DNA from: Paraburkholderia lycopersici
Lineage (GTDB): Bacteria > Pseudomonadota > Gammaproteobacteria > Burkholderiales > Burkholderiaceae
Direction: 5' to 3'
Length of the DNA: 64,000 nt
NCBI RefSeq assembly: GCF_900096975.1
Contig: NZ_FMYQ01000020.1
Coordinates: 1-64,000, forward strand
Under the pieces are notes generated by a model. That model saw only the letters and a program-made list of their open reading frames with translations. It was not told the origin of the DNA and did no database searches. A program made the translations under genes and the position numbers. Shown piece after piece: positions 34,673 to 43,107 of this stretch (its first letter is position 1; every line of letters starts with the position of its first letter).

Positions 34673-34826
34673 GTCCGCTCCCGCATTCTTCCGTTCGTCG
34701 ATTCGTCGCGCGCATGAGCGGCGCGGACCCATGCGCGCTTCGCGACGTTAGCGCCGATGAGCCCGCTGCGCCGCCCGGCGCATCAGGAACGAGATCATCT
34801 CATGGTTCGCGCGCGCGCCCGGCGCG

Positions 34827-35735
34827 CTAGTCGAAGGGCCCGTCGTTCGGCGCCGCGTAGCGCGCGCGCAATTGCTCGCTCATCGGGAACTGGAAGTTCG
34901 CGCCCTTCGGCGGCACCGGCTTTTCGAACCACTTCGCGTACATCGCGTCGATTTCGCCGCTCTTCATGAGCGACGCCATCGTATCGTCCACGAGCTGCCG
35001 GAATTCGGGATCGCCGTTGCGCATCATGAAGCCATACGCCTCCGAAGACTGCGGCGTGCCGACGATCACCCAGTCGTCAGGCTTAGCCGTGAGCGAGCGC
35101 GTACCGGCCAGCAGCACGTCGTCCATCATGTAGGCCACCGCGCGGCCCGATTCGAGCACTGCGCGCCCCTCGCCGTAGTCGCGCGCGCTGACGATGCGCA
35201 TATTCATCTGCTTCTCGACATTCATGCGGCGCAAGATGCGTTCGGACGTGGTGCCCTGATTCGTGAGCACCGTCTTGCCCGCGAGATCGGGGAAGTCGTG
35301 AATGCCCGAGTCCTTGCGCGTCAGCAGGCGCGTGGTCGCGACGAAGAACGTATCGGAGAACGTGACCTGCGCCTGGCGCGCCTTCAGATTGGTCGTGACG
35401 CCGCACTCGAGATCCACGGTGCCGTTCTGCACGAGCGGAATGCGGTTTTGCGACGTGACGGGAATGAAGCGCACCTGGAGGTTCGGGCGCATCGTCTTTG
35501 CTTTCACCGCATCGATAATCTTGTCGCAGATGTCCTGCGAAAACCCGGTCACCTGATTCTCGCCGATAACGTACGAGAACGGCACCGAAGTCTCGCGATA
35601 GCCGATGGCGATGATATTCGCCGCGCGGATTTTCTCGAGCGTGGGCTGCGCGACCTGCGCGGCCGCCGGCGCCAGCAGCGAAACGCACGGCGCGACGGCC
35701 CAGCAGGCCAGCGCCAGCCATTTCAGTCGGTTCAT
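34827..35735 (-). CDS. Amino-acid ABC transporter substrate-binding protein (GltI-like)
   Basis: 302 residues, of which about the first 26 form a Sec signal (MNRLKWLALACWAVAPCV, cleavage near APAAAQ). The mature part is a type II periplasmic binding protein of the glutamate/aspartate group: VPFSYVIGENQVTGFSQDICDKI, VDLECGVTTNLKARQAQVTFSDTFF and EAYGFMMRNGDPEFRQLVD. No permease or ATPase gene is adjacent, so it is an orphan binding protein, perhaps serving a transporter elsewhere. The ATG at 35735 has GAGG eight bases upstream; the longer frame to 35870 is rejected. Confidence 0.85.
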   Translation of the reverse strand: MNRLKWLALACWAVAPCVSLLAPAAAQVAQPTLEKIRAANIIAIGYRETSVPFSYVIGENQVTGFSQDICDKIIDAVKAKTMRPNLQVRFIPVTSQNRIPLVQNGTVDLECGVTTNLKARQAQVTFSDTFFVATTRLLTRKDSGIHDFPDLAGKTVLTNQGTTSERILRRMNVEKQMNMRIVSARDYGEGRAVLESGRAVAYMMDDVLLAGTRSLTAKPDDWVIVGTPQSSEAYGFMMRNGDPEFRQLVDDTMASLMKSGEIDAMYAKWFEKPVPPKGANFQFPMSEQLRARYAAPNDGPFD

Positions 35736-35967
35736 GAACGGGGCCTCGTCATCGTCTTGTGTGGCCGCCTCGGGCGGCCGAATTCGGGATTTGCGTCGAT
35801 CATCGCACACTACGCGCGAAATACCAGTCGCTTCGAACGTTTTAAGCCTCTGCCGAAAATTCCACGCCATTTACCTGGCAGTTCGAACGAAATAAAGTCG
35901 CGCTAGAATTGGCGAACCGGCACACGACGCATTCCGTATCGAACCCCCGCATGGAGAACCGCGCGCC

Positions 35968-36522
35968 ATGAATTCTGCCCCGCTGCCCCGCCGTCCGCGC
36001 ATCTATCTCGCCGGCTTCGACGTTTTCCGGCGCGACGCGCGCGAGCACGGCGCGCGCCTCGTCGCCTGGTGCGAGGAATACGGCTTCGAAGGCGTGTATC
36101 CGCTCGACGCGCAGGCGCCCGCGAACCTCGAGAGCCCGCGCAAGGCCGCATGGATCTATCGCGCGAACGTCGATGCAATCCGCGCCGCCGACATCGTCAT
36201 GGCCAACGTGAGCGATTTTCGCGGCCCCGGCGAGCCCGACTCCGGCACCGCGTTCGAGATCGGCTACGCGGCCGCGCTCGGCAAGGAAATCTGGGCCTAT
36301 ACATCCGACCTGGGTACGCTCGTCGAACGCGTGCCTTCCGTGCCCGACGCGCAAGGGCGCGTATGCGAACGTGGCTACCTCGTGGAAGATTTCGGCCTCG
36401 GCAAGAACCTGATGATCGCGTGCGCGGCGCATCTCGTGCAGGGCGACGCGCGCGCATGCCTCGAAGCGATGGCGCAGGGGCGCACGCCACAAGCGCGCGC
36501 CCGAACACAGACGAATCAGTGA
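35968..36522 (+). CDS. Nucleoside 2-deoxyribosyltransferase family protein
   Basis: 184 residues of the Rossmann-like family that breaks or transfers N-glycosidic bonds of deoxynucleosides. It shows the family start IYLAGFDVF and the catalytic-site segment PDSGTAFEIGYAAALGKEIWAYT, where the Glu is the probable nucleophile. The substrate is not certain. It ends in a seven-base overlap with the convergent S10 peptidase gene, so the two transcripts share complementary 3' ends. Transcribed divergently from the amino-acid-binding protein gene over about 230 bases. Confidence 0.84.
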   Translation: MNSAPLPRRPRIYLAGFDVFRRDAREHGARLVAWCEEYGFEGVYPLDAQAPANLESPRKAAWIYRANVDAIRAADIVMANVSDFRGPGEPDSGTAFEIGYAAALGKEIWAYTSDLGTLVERVPSVPDAQGRVCERGYLVEDFGLGKNLMIACAAHLVQGDARACLEAMAQGRTPQARARTQTNQ

Positions 36523-38189
36523 TGCATGGTGCTCATCGTGTTCATGCGCTGGAGCGCGCGAATGCGCGCCACTGCCGGCCGGTCCGTCACCGCGCGTTGA
36601 TAGAGCTTTGCGAGGTCGGCCTTGAGCGCCGTGCGTGAGCCGGCGTCGAGATACACCATGTGCCCCGAGGGATAAAAGCGCGCGCTCAGGTTGTTGCGCA
36701 CCTTCTGGTCGGCGAGCGGCATTTTCTGCAGGTCGATCACGGTCTGGTAGAACGGCGTGACGAAATCGTAGTAGCCGTTCGCGGAAAGCACGCGCAAATC
36801 GGGGTTCAGCGCCATCACCGCCGCGAGATCGCCCGCCGTGTAGAGCACGATATTGCCCTGCGCGTCGAGGCCCTTTTGTGCGCCTGTCGGGTCGATGTGG
36901 CCGAAGTTCCAGTTCTTGAACGCCTCGTCGTTGAGGTCCGTGAACGACGAGTTCGAACGGAACTTGAGCTGCTCGTTCAGGTAGCTGTTCCACATCGCCG
37001 TATACACGCCGCTCACCGCCGTCATGGTGGGGTCGTTGCCGCCCGAGTTCGGATCGATGTTGCCGGCAATGCCCGTGTCGATGGCGGTCACGCGGCCATC
37101 GTACGAACCCAGCGCAACGCCCTTGTCCTTCAGGAGCGTGGTGAGAAAGAGAGCGTTGCCGCGGCTGTCGTAGGAGGCAATGTCGAGATTCCACGACTCG
37201 AGCGTTTGCGTGTCGATGCCCGTGTATTGCGAAAGCGTTTCGAGCGTGGCGGGAATCGACTTGTCTTTCGCGTCGGGAAACTTTGCAAGCGCCTGCAAAT
37301 AGTCGGTGCGCGCGAACTGGGCAACCTGCTCCGCGAACGCCTGTAAATCCTTCGGCGCGGGCTTCACTCCAAGGCGCTTGTGAAACCACGCGTCGGCGGC
37401 CGCCGTGGGCAGCGCGCCGACCGGATTGCCGCTTTGCGTGTAATCGAGTATCGACGACTGCAGCGTGATGCCGTTCAGGTCCACGCCGTCTTCGTGCAGC
37501 CGGTAGGCAAGCACGCAGCTGCGCGCCGTGCCGTACGACTCGCCGTAAAGAAACTTCGGCGAATTCCAGCGATCGTTCGCCGTGAGGTAGCGCTTGATGA
37601 ACTGCTTGAGCGAGTCGGCGTCCTGATCGACGCCCCAGAAATCGCGGTTGTGATGCGGCGCGATCGCGGCCGAATAGCCGGTGCCGACCGGATTGACGAA
37701 CACGAGATCGCTCCTGTCGAGCAGGCTGTCCGGGTTGTCCTCGAGCGCATAGGGCGCGGGCGGCGTGAAGCCCGGCATAGACGTCTTGATGCGCCTGGGC
37801 GCGAACGAGCCGAGCAGCACGAACACCGACGACGAACCCGGCCCGCCGTTGTAGAAGAACGTGACGGGCCGGTCCTGCGCCTGCACGCCGTCCTTGGTGA
37901 ACGCCACGTAGAAAATCTTCGCGTTGGGCTGCGAGCTGCTCGGGTCGACGGTGACGAGATGGCCGGCCGTCGCCGTATAGGCAATGGCTTCGTTGCCGAT
38001 CTGGATGGCGTGATGCGTGATCGCGGCATTCTCGGTCATGTCGGTGACGAAGTCGTCGGGACCGTTGCCGTAAGCGGTGGGATCGAAGCACGGCTGGTCG
38101 GTCTGGGTGCGGTGCTTGCCGTTGCCGCTCGCGGGGCCGGCCGCTCGAGCCCCGCCGTTGCCGTTGGTGGACTGCGCTTCGTCGTTCAT
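36516..38189 (-). CDS. S10-family serine carboxypeptidase-like protein
   Basis: 557 residues. An alpha/beta-hydrolase serine carboxypeptidase: oxyanion-hole strand FFYNGGPGSSS (about 111-121), nucleophile S218 in GESYGT, Asp in ANGYYDFVTP and His in PSGHMVYLD near the C-terminus. It should remove C-terminal residues from peptides, with the acid optimum typical of S10. The N-terminus (MNDEAQSTNGNGGARAAG) is hydrophilic and carries no signal peptide, which is odd for this family. It lies 108 bases downstream of the S53 peptidase gene on the same strand; the pair could form an operon. Confidence 0.9.
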   Translation of the reverse strand: MNDEAQSTNGNGGARAAGPASGNGKHRTQTDQPCFDPTAYGNGPDDFVTDMTENAAITHHAIQIGNEAIAYTATAGHLVTVDPSSSQPNAKIFYVAFTKDGVQAQDRPVTFFYNGGPGSSSVFVLLGSFAPRRIKTSMPGFTPPAPYALEDNPDSLLDRSDLVFVNPVGTGYSAAIAPHHNRDFWGVDQDADSLKQFIKRYLTANDRWNSPKFLYGESYGTARSCVLAYRLHEDGVDLNGITLQSSILDYTQSGNPVGALPTAAADAWFHKRLGVKPAPKDLQAFAEQVAQFARTDYLQALAKFPDAKDKSIPATLETLSQYTGIDTQTLESWNLDIASYDSRGNALFLTTLLKDKGVALGSYDGRVTAIDTGIAGNIDPNSGGNDPTMTAVSGVYTAMWNSYLNEQLKFRSNSSFTDLNDEAFKNWNFGHIDPTGAQKGLDAQGNIVLYTAGDLAAVMALNPDLRVLSANGYYDFVTPFYQTVIDLQKMPLADQKVRNNLSARFYPSGHMVYLDAGSRTALKADLAKLYQRAVTDRPAVARIRALQRMNTMSTMHH

Positions 38190-38297
38190 ATCGTCTCCAC
38201 TTCTGTATGTTCGCGATTGAGACCGAAAATACGACTTCGAATGCAGGCGCTCATGCAGCCTGCATCGCGCCTTGCGACTTCAGGCGCCGCGCTCATC

Positions 38298-39932
38298 CTA
38301 CGCCGAGCCAAGCACCGCCGCCACCTTGCTGCCCACCGGCGTGCCGAGGCCCGTGCAGGCATCCCAGCCGGGCGCCGCCGAAAAGTCGCCGTTGCTGCCG
38401 CTCGTCACGTCGTTGAACGCGTCGGGCTGCGCGTAGAGCTTCGCGTTCGCGAACCCCACGGGCTTGCTGCGGGTCGCGTTGATGCGCGCGATCAGCGCGG
38501 CCCAGAGCGGCGCGACGGCGCTCGTGCCGCCCACCACCGTTTCCGTGCCGGCCACGCGCACCGCATACCCCGTGGACGGGTCGGCGTCGGCGGCGACGTC
38601 GGGCACGCCGCGCCGCACCAGCGAGCCGGCCCCGCCCGTTCCGCGCACGACGCGCAATCCCTTTTGCCAGTCCGGCAGCGCAAAAGTCCCGCTCACGCCG
38701 CCGCCCGTCGCGCCGTCTTCGCCGTTGCCCCAGACCGTTTCGCTCGTGACCCGCCCGTTCGAAGCCGCGATGTGCGTGCCGCCGCAACCCAGCGCATACG
38801 GGCTCGACGCAGGGAAGTCGACGTGATCGGCGCCGTCGTCCACGCCGTCCGACGAACCGCTGTCGCCCGAGGCCGCGCACACCGTCACGCCGAGCGCGAC
38901 GGCGGTCTGCATGGCGTCGTTGAGCGCGCCGAGCGTTTGCTGCGACCACGCGGACTCGGGCGCGCCCCAACTGATCGAAATGACCGAGGGTTTGCGCTGG
39001 CTGTCGTGCAGCGCGGCGCTCACGGCATCCACGAAACCGGCCTCGCTGTTCGGCGCGAAATAGACGGCGATGAGGGCCGCCGGGGCGAGCGCCCCCGCGA
39101 TCTCCACGTCGAGCGTGACTTCGCCGTCCGGGCCATTGGCGTCGCCGGTGGGCGCGTTCGTCGCCTGATCGACGGACACCGCCTCCACGCGCGGCGAGCC
39201 CACGCCGAGAGCCTTGAAATAGGCGGCGAGGTCCGCGGTATCGTAGCCGCCGCCCATCTCGACGAGCGCGATGCACTGGCCGCTGCCGTCGCCCGCCGGA
39301 AAGTCGTAGAGATCCGCAAGCTGCAAAGGCGTGAACGACCGGTTCACGGCGCGCGCCGCGCGAATGGGCGGACGGATGGGAGCGCCGCTTGCCGCCGGGG
39401 CTTCTGATGCCGTGGCCGCCGTCGTGGGCACGATGCGAAAATGCGGCTTCGCCTTCGCACGATTGTCGAGCCCCACCACGGCCGTGACGACGTCGTGCAT
39501 GTCTTCCGGCAGGTGCACGGGCCCGCTCGGCTGGCGAAAATGGTACGTGGCCTTGCCGATCTGATGCTCGAAGCGCTGCAGGTCGACGCCGAACGCGGCG
39601 TTGTATTGCTGCACTGTGCCCGAGAGCACGACACGGCGCGCCACGGCGTCGGCATGGTCCACGGTGAGGCCGTGCGCGTGCGCAAACTGCTCGACGCGCT
39701 TGATGTCCTCGGCGGAAGCGCCGAAGCGCCGCTCGTAGTCCTCTCGGGAAAGCGGATGCGCGGCGGGGTCGTTCGCGGTGAGCTTGTCCACCAGCGCGCG
39801 AAATTCGTCCGCCGCCTGACGCCGCAGGATCAGCACGACACTGAAATGCTCCACCGGATCGCAAGCGCCGACGCACCGCGCGCCAGCGGGCGCCGGATAC
39901 TCACTGCCTGTCACGGGTTGGTGCCTCGTCAT
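38298..39932 (-). CDS. S53-family serine-carboxyl peptidase (sedolisin/kumamolisin-like)
   Basis: 544 residues. A pro-domain occupies about 25-185 (EHFSVVLILRR, ending before the basic RPPIRAARAV stretch). The subtilisin-fold catalytic domain contains E271 and D275 (GEVTLDVEIAG), oxyanion D357 (ASGDSG) and the nucleophile S471 (GGTSAVAP), so the Ser-Glu-Asp triad is complete. A C-terminal Ca-site region (DFSAAPGWDACTGLG) is present. It should be an acid endopeptidase that matures itself. No signal peptide is visible after the chosen ATG at 39932 (GAGGAG eight bases upstream). The longer frame to 40070 adds no credible signal. Confidence 0.9.
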   Translation of the reverse strand: MTRHQPVTGSEYPAPAGARCVGACDPVEHFSVVLILRRQAADEFRALVDKLTANDPAAHPLSREDYERRFGASAEDIKRVEQFAHAHGLTVDHADAVARRVVLSGTVQQYNAAFGVDLQRFEHQIGKATYHFRQPSGPVHLPEDMHDVVTAVVGLDNRAKAKPHFRIVPTTAATASEAPAASGAPIRPPIRAARAVNRSFTPLQLADLYDFPAGDGSGQCIALVEMGGGYDTADLAAYFKALGVGSPRVEAVSVDQATNAPTGDANGPDGEVTLDVEIAGALAPAALIAVYFAPNSEAGFVDAVSAALHDSQRKPSVISISWGAPESAWSQQTLGALNDAMQTAVALGVTVCAASGDSGSSDGVDDGADHVDFPASSPYALGCGGTHIAASNGRVTSETVWGNGEDGATGGGVSGTFALPDWQKGLRVVRGTGGAGSLVRRGVPDVAADADPSTGYAVRVAGTETVVGGTSAVAPLWAALIARINATRSKPVGFANAKLYAQPDAFNDVTSGSNGDFSAAPGWDACTGLGTPVGSKVAAVLGSA

Positions 39933-40369
39933 GGCCGGTTCTCCTCGATGAAACGCGTGCCTGTGCCTGGATACTGGCGCTCGGACACGCGGCGCATGAC
40001 CGGAGTTCCGTGCGATATACCGGTCCGGCATGCCATGCAAAAACGTGTGCGATTGACGGCGTCGAACCACCGGACGACCGGTCGGCGGCGTGGCACGGAC
40101 GCAAGCGCAGCGTCGTGCGCATATGGCGTGCCCGGCGGTTGCGATCCGTTATACACCGGAAAATGGCCGCGAGATACGCGGTGCGATTTGAAGGCAACGC
40201 GATGAGAATTGGAGCGCACGCCATGGGTGCGAACATCGGCGTTCGGCGTGTGTTTTCGCAGGCACGCGAGCGCTGAGCCCGCGCGCCAAAGCGCCAGAGC
40301 GCCTCGAATTGCGACGCCCCCCGCGCTTGCGCCGCGTGCGTTGCGCCGGAGAAAATATGCGGCGAGGCT
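39933..40369. other. 437-bp intergenic region with no supported gene
   Basis: The region lies between the S53 peptidase start and the galU stop, both on the minus strand. Several frames stay open because of the high GC, including a plus-strand 88-codon frame, but none has a ribosome site, sensible composition or a recognisable product. It marks the left border of the exopolysaccharide locus, where bceU would be expected if present. Confidence 0.55.
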
Positions 40370-41260
40370 TTAAGCCGCCGCGGGCAGCGCAGCCGGCAGA
40401 TGGGTTTGCAGATAGGCCTCGAACTCGTCCTTCACCTCGGGATGGCGCAGCGCGAACTCCACGGTCGCCTTGAGGTAGCCGAGCTTGCTGCCGCAATCGA
40501 AACGCGTACCCATGTAGCGATAGGCGAGCACCTGCTCTTCGGTGAGCAGGGACTGCAACGCGTCGGTGAGCTGCAATTCGCCGCCCGCGCCAGGCTTCAG
40601 TGCGCGCAGATGATCGAAGATCGTCGGCATCAGCACATAGCGGCCCACCACGCCGAGATTCGACGGCGCGACTTCCGGCGCCGGCTTTTCGACGATGCCC
40701 GATAGCTTGAAAACATCCTCTTCCCACTCGCGGCCGTCCACGACGCCATACGACGCGCTGTTTTCGCGCGCGATCGATTCGACGCCCACCACCGAGCTGT
40801 GATAGTGATTGAACGTGTTCACCAGTTGCTTCATGACCGGCGTGGGGCTGTAGAGCAGGTCGTCCGCGAGTATCACGGCAAACGGTCCGCCGCCGACGAG
40901 CTTTTCCGCGCACAGCACCGCATGGCCCAGACCGAGCGCCTCGGCCTGGCGCACGTAGAAGCAGTCCACGTTGGCCGGCTTGATGCTGCGAACGAGGTCG
41001 AGCAGCTTTTGCTTGTTGCGGGCTTCGAGTTCGCTTTCGATCTCGTACGACTTGTCGAAATGGTCTTCGATCGCGCGCTTGCTGCGGCCGGTCACGAAGA
41101 TCATTTCGGTAATCCCCGCAGCGATCGCCTCTTCCACCGCGTACTGGATGAGCGGCTTGTCGACGATCGGCAGCATCTCCTTGGGGCTCGCCTTGGTGGC
41201 GGGCAAAAAGCGCGTACCAAGGCCCGCAACAGGAAATACCGCTTTGGTAACTTTCAGCAT
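40370..41260 (-). CDS. galU: UTP-glucose-1-phosphate uridylyltransferase (GalU/BceT)
   Basis: 296 residues. Makes UDP-glucose from UTP and glucose-1-phosphate, the precursor of UDP-glucuronate and glucose in cepacian. Nucleotide-binding start FPVAGLGTRFLPATKASPKEML (about 8-29, split by the loop), DKPLIQY, LADDLL and GIVEKPAPE are the standard GalU motifs. I chose the ATG at 41260 (MLKVTKAVFP; GGAAT eight bases upstream) over the in-frame ATGs at 41269 and 41443. In the cluster it takes the bceT position. Confidence 0.94.
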   Translation of the reverse strand: MLKVTKAVFPVAGLGTRFLPATKASPKEMLPIVDKPLIQYAVEEAIAAGITEMIFVTGRSKRAIEDHFDKSYEIESELEARNKQKLLDLVRSIKPANVDCFYVRQAEALGLGHAVLCAEKLVGGGPFAVILADDLLYSPTPVMKQLVNTFNHYHSSVVGVESIARENSASYGVVDGREWEEDVFKLSGIVEKPAPEVAPSNLGVVGRYVLMPTIFDHLRALKPGAGGELQLTDALQSLLTEEQVLAYRYMGTRFDCGSKLGYLKATVEFALRHPEVKDEFEAYLQTHLPAALPAAA

Positions 41261-41534
41261 GATGTCCATTCCCAGATCGTTCGTTTGAATCTCGGTCTCG
41301 CAGCGAGGCAAGCCGACTTCCCCGAGGGTTCTGCGTGAGCAGTTCTTATATTGGAAGCGTTCGTTTACCGCCTTTAATGCAATAAAAAAAGCCAGTAAAT
41401 CCAGTTCGAGCGCTCTGGACGAAGCACCGGAAATTATTGCCATTCATTTCGGATAACCGGCATGAATTTCCTGATCTGGATTGGCATTTCGATATGCGTA
41501 TCGCGTGCCGACGGCGCTCTCGTCCGGGCGCAGT

Positions 41535-41678
41535 TTACTCGACTTCATCGGCGGGCGGCAAGGCGCTCGAACGCGTACGCGAACGCCGGATAGGCTCGTT
41601 GCGCAAGGCTTCGCGATACGCTGACACGCCCACGAGTATCAGTAGCACGGCCACGCCGGCCAGCAAGTGCAGGTTCAT
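41535..41678 (-). CDS. 47-residue single-pass membrane protein inside the bce locus
   Basis: Too short for usual gene calls. The ATG at 41678 is preceded by GGAG six bases upstream. The product begins MNLHLLAGVAVLLILVGVSAY, a clean hydrophobic helix of about 17 residues when the first few and last residues are set aside, followed by a basic, then proline-containing tail (REALRNEP, IRRSRTRSS, ALPPADEVE) and a TAA stop. Good start signal, a coherent membrane segment and a charged tail make it a believable gene. I do not recognise a family. It lies between bceT (same strand) and bceS (opposite strand). Confidence 0.55.
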   Translation of the reverse strand: MNLHLLAGVAVLLILVGVSAYREALRNEPIRRSRTRSSALPPADEVE

Positions 41679-41877
41679 CGAATTCTCCAGCGACCATGGT
41701 CGATCACACTCACGCTAGCATTACAAATTCAACAAATAAACCTCGTCGTTTTTTAAGTCATTTATTTCTCTATTTCTCGCCATCCTTCGAATACATTTAG
41801 AAAATCTTTTGCATATTTCCCTCGTGCGCGCGGCCCTAAGATCGACGAGTACCCTCCCCCAAGGACCGGCTGACACG

Positions 41878-43050
41878 ATGAGCGATCCCGTACTTCAAAC
41901 CGCCATGACGCCTGCATCGGCCCTGCCCGCCGCCGCGCGCCCCGCCGCCGCAGCGCGTGAGCTCGCGGGCGAGCATCTGATCGAGGCCCTGCGCGGCTTT
42001 GCAGCCCTGCTGGTGGCCTATTTCCATTGCCGCCAGGTCACATGGATCGGCATGGGCGCGTTCCACCAGTTGCACGCGAGCCTCGCAAGTCCCGGCACGA
42101 TCGCGGCGTGGCTCACGCTGCCCGTTGCGTGGGGATCGGCGGGCGTGCCGGTTTTTTTCGTCATCAGCGGCTATTGCATTCATCGCAGCGGCGCCGCGCG
42201 CCTCGTTGCCAACCCCGAGTTCCGGCTCGATGCGAAGCAGTTCTGGCTGCGCCGCTTCGTGCGCATCTATCCGGTGCTGTTCGCCGCATTGCTGCTCACG
42301 CTGGCCGCCGACTCGATCAGCCTCACGCTGCTGCCGGCGAGCCACAAAATCAACGACATCGGCGTGCATCCGTTCCTCGTCAACCTGTTCTCGCTGCAAG
42401 GCGCTGCCGGCAAGACGTATGGCTCCAATGGCGCGCTGTGGACCCTCTCGCTCGAAGTGCAGTTCTACCTGCTCTATCCGCTTCTGTTCGCCGCGCGCCG
42501 CCGTTTCGGCCTGAACGTCGTGCTAGCGGCCGTGGCACTCGTCAACATCGCTTCGGCGTTGACGCTCGAGCGGCATGACGTCGTCGTCTTCACGTCGTAC
42601 TGGTTCTCGTGGATGCTCGGCGCCTGGATCGCCGAAGTACGCCTGCGCGGCTCGTCCGGCTTCCGTTTTGCCTGGCCCGCGGCGGCGCTCTTCGCCGTGG
42701 CCGGTTGCGCCGCGTTTCACTTCGGCCAGTTCGGCGCCTTCCAGCTCTGGGCCGCCGCATTCGCCTGCTACCTCGTCAAGGCGCTCGGGCGTCCCGCGCC
42801 CACCTCCCCCGGCGTGCTGCTGCCGCTCTTCGCGAAGCTCGGCGACTTCAGCTACTCGCTCTATCTGATCCACCTGCCGCTTTTCGTGCTGCTCGGCTCG
42901 CTGCTGTTCCGCTCCGCGCTGCAAACGTCGATCTGGGCCTCTTTCGGCTTCACGATCGCCGTGCTGCCCGTGGCGTGGGCGTTCTATCGTCTCTTCGAGC
43001 GCCCGGCGCTCAACGCCGCCGCGCGTATGAGGAAGCGCGTGGCCGCGTGA
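41878..43050 (+). CDS. bceS: Membrane acyltransferase, BceS position
   Basis: 390 residues, acyltransferase-3 family with about ten transmembrane segments. The family catalytic R-x10-H is present (RGFAALLVAYFH, about residues 39-50), followed by PVFFVISGYCIHRSG and RRFVRIYPVLFAALL. It should transfer acetyl groups to cepacian sugars. I use the ATG at 41878 (AAGGA upstream), not 41809. The upstream 200 bases are markedly AT-rich and probably promoter. A strong bidirectional terminator follows. Confidence 0.86.
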   Translation: MSDPVLQTAMTPASALPAAARPAAAARELAGEHLIEALRGFAALLVAYFHCRQVTWIGMGAFHQLHASLASPGTIAAWLTLPVAWGSAGVPVFFVISGYCIHRSGAARLVANPEFRLDAKQFWLRRFVRIYPVLFAALLLTLAADSISLTLLPASHKINDIGVHPFLVNLFSLQGAAGKTYGSNGALWTLSLEVQFYLLYPLLFAARRRFGLNVVLAAVALVNIASALTLERHDVVVFTSYWFSWMLGAWIAEVRLRGSSGFRFAWPAAALFAVAGCAAFHFGQFGAFQLWAAAFACYLVKALGRPAPTSPGVLLPLFAKLGDFSYSLYLIHLPLFVLLGSLLFRSALQTSIWASFGFTIAVLPVAWAFYRLFERPALNAAARMRKRVAA

Positions 43051-43061
43051 GCGGCTGAACA

Positions 43062-43100
43062 CAAAAAAAAGCGGCGGCGCACTGCGCCGCCGCTTTTTTT
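43062..43100. terminator. Bidirectional intrinsic terminator between bceS and bceR
   Basis: GCGGCGGCGC (43071-43080) pairs exactly with GCGCCGCCGC (43084-43093) around ACT; an A8 run precedes it and a T7 run follows, so it works for both converging genes. Confidence 0.93.
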
Positions 43101-43107
43101 CACCGCT

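Noticed and set aside
40010..40276. 88-codon plus-strand frame in the 437-base gap left of galU
   Set aside because: No ribosome site, odd composition and no recognisable product.
41437..41718. 93-codon plus-strand frame between galU and bceS
   Set aside because: Covers the same DNA as the better-supported 47-residue minus-strand frame and has no start signal.
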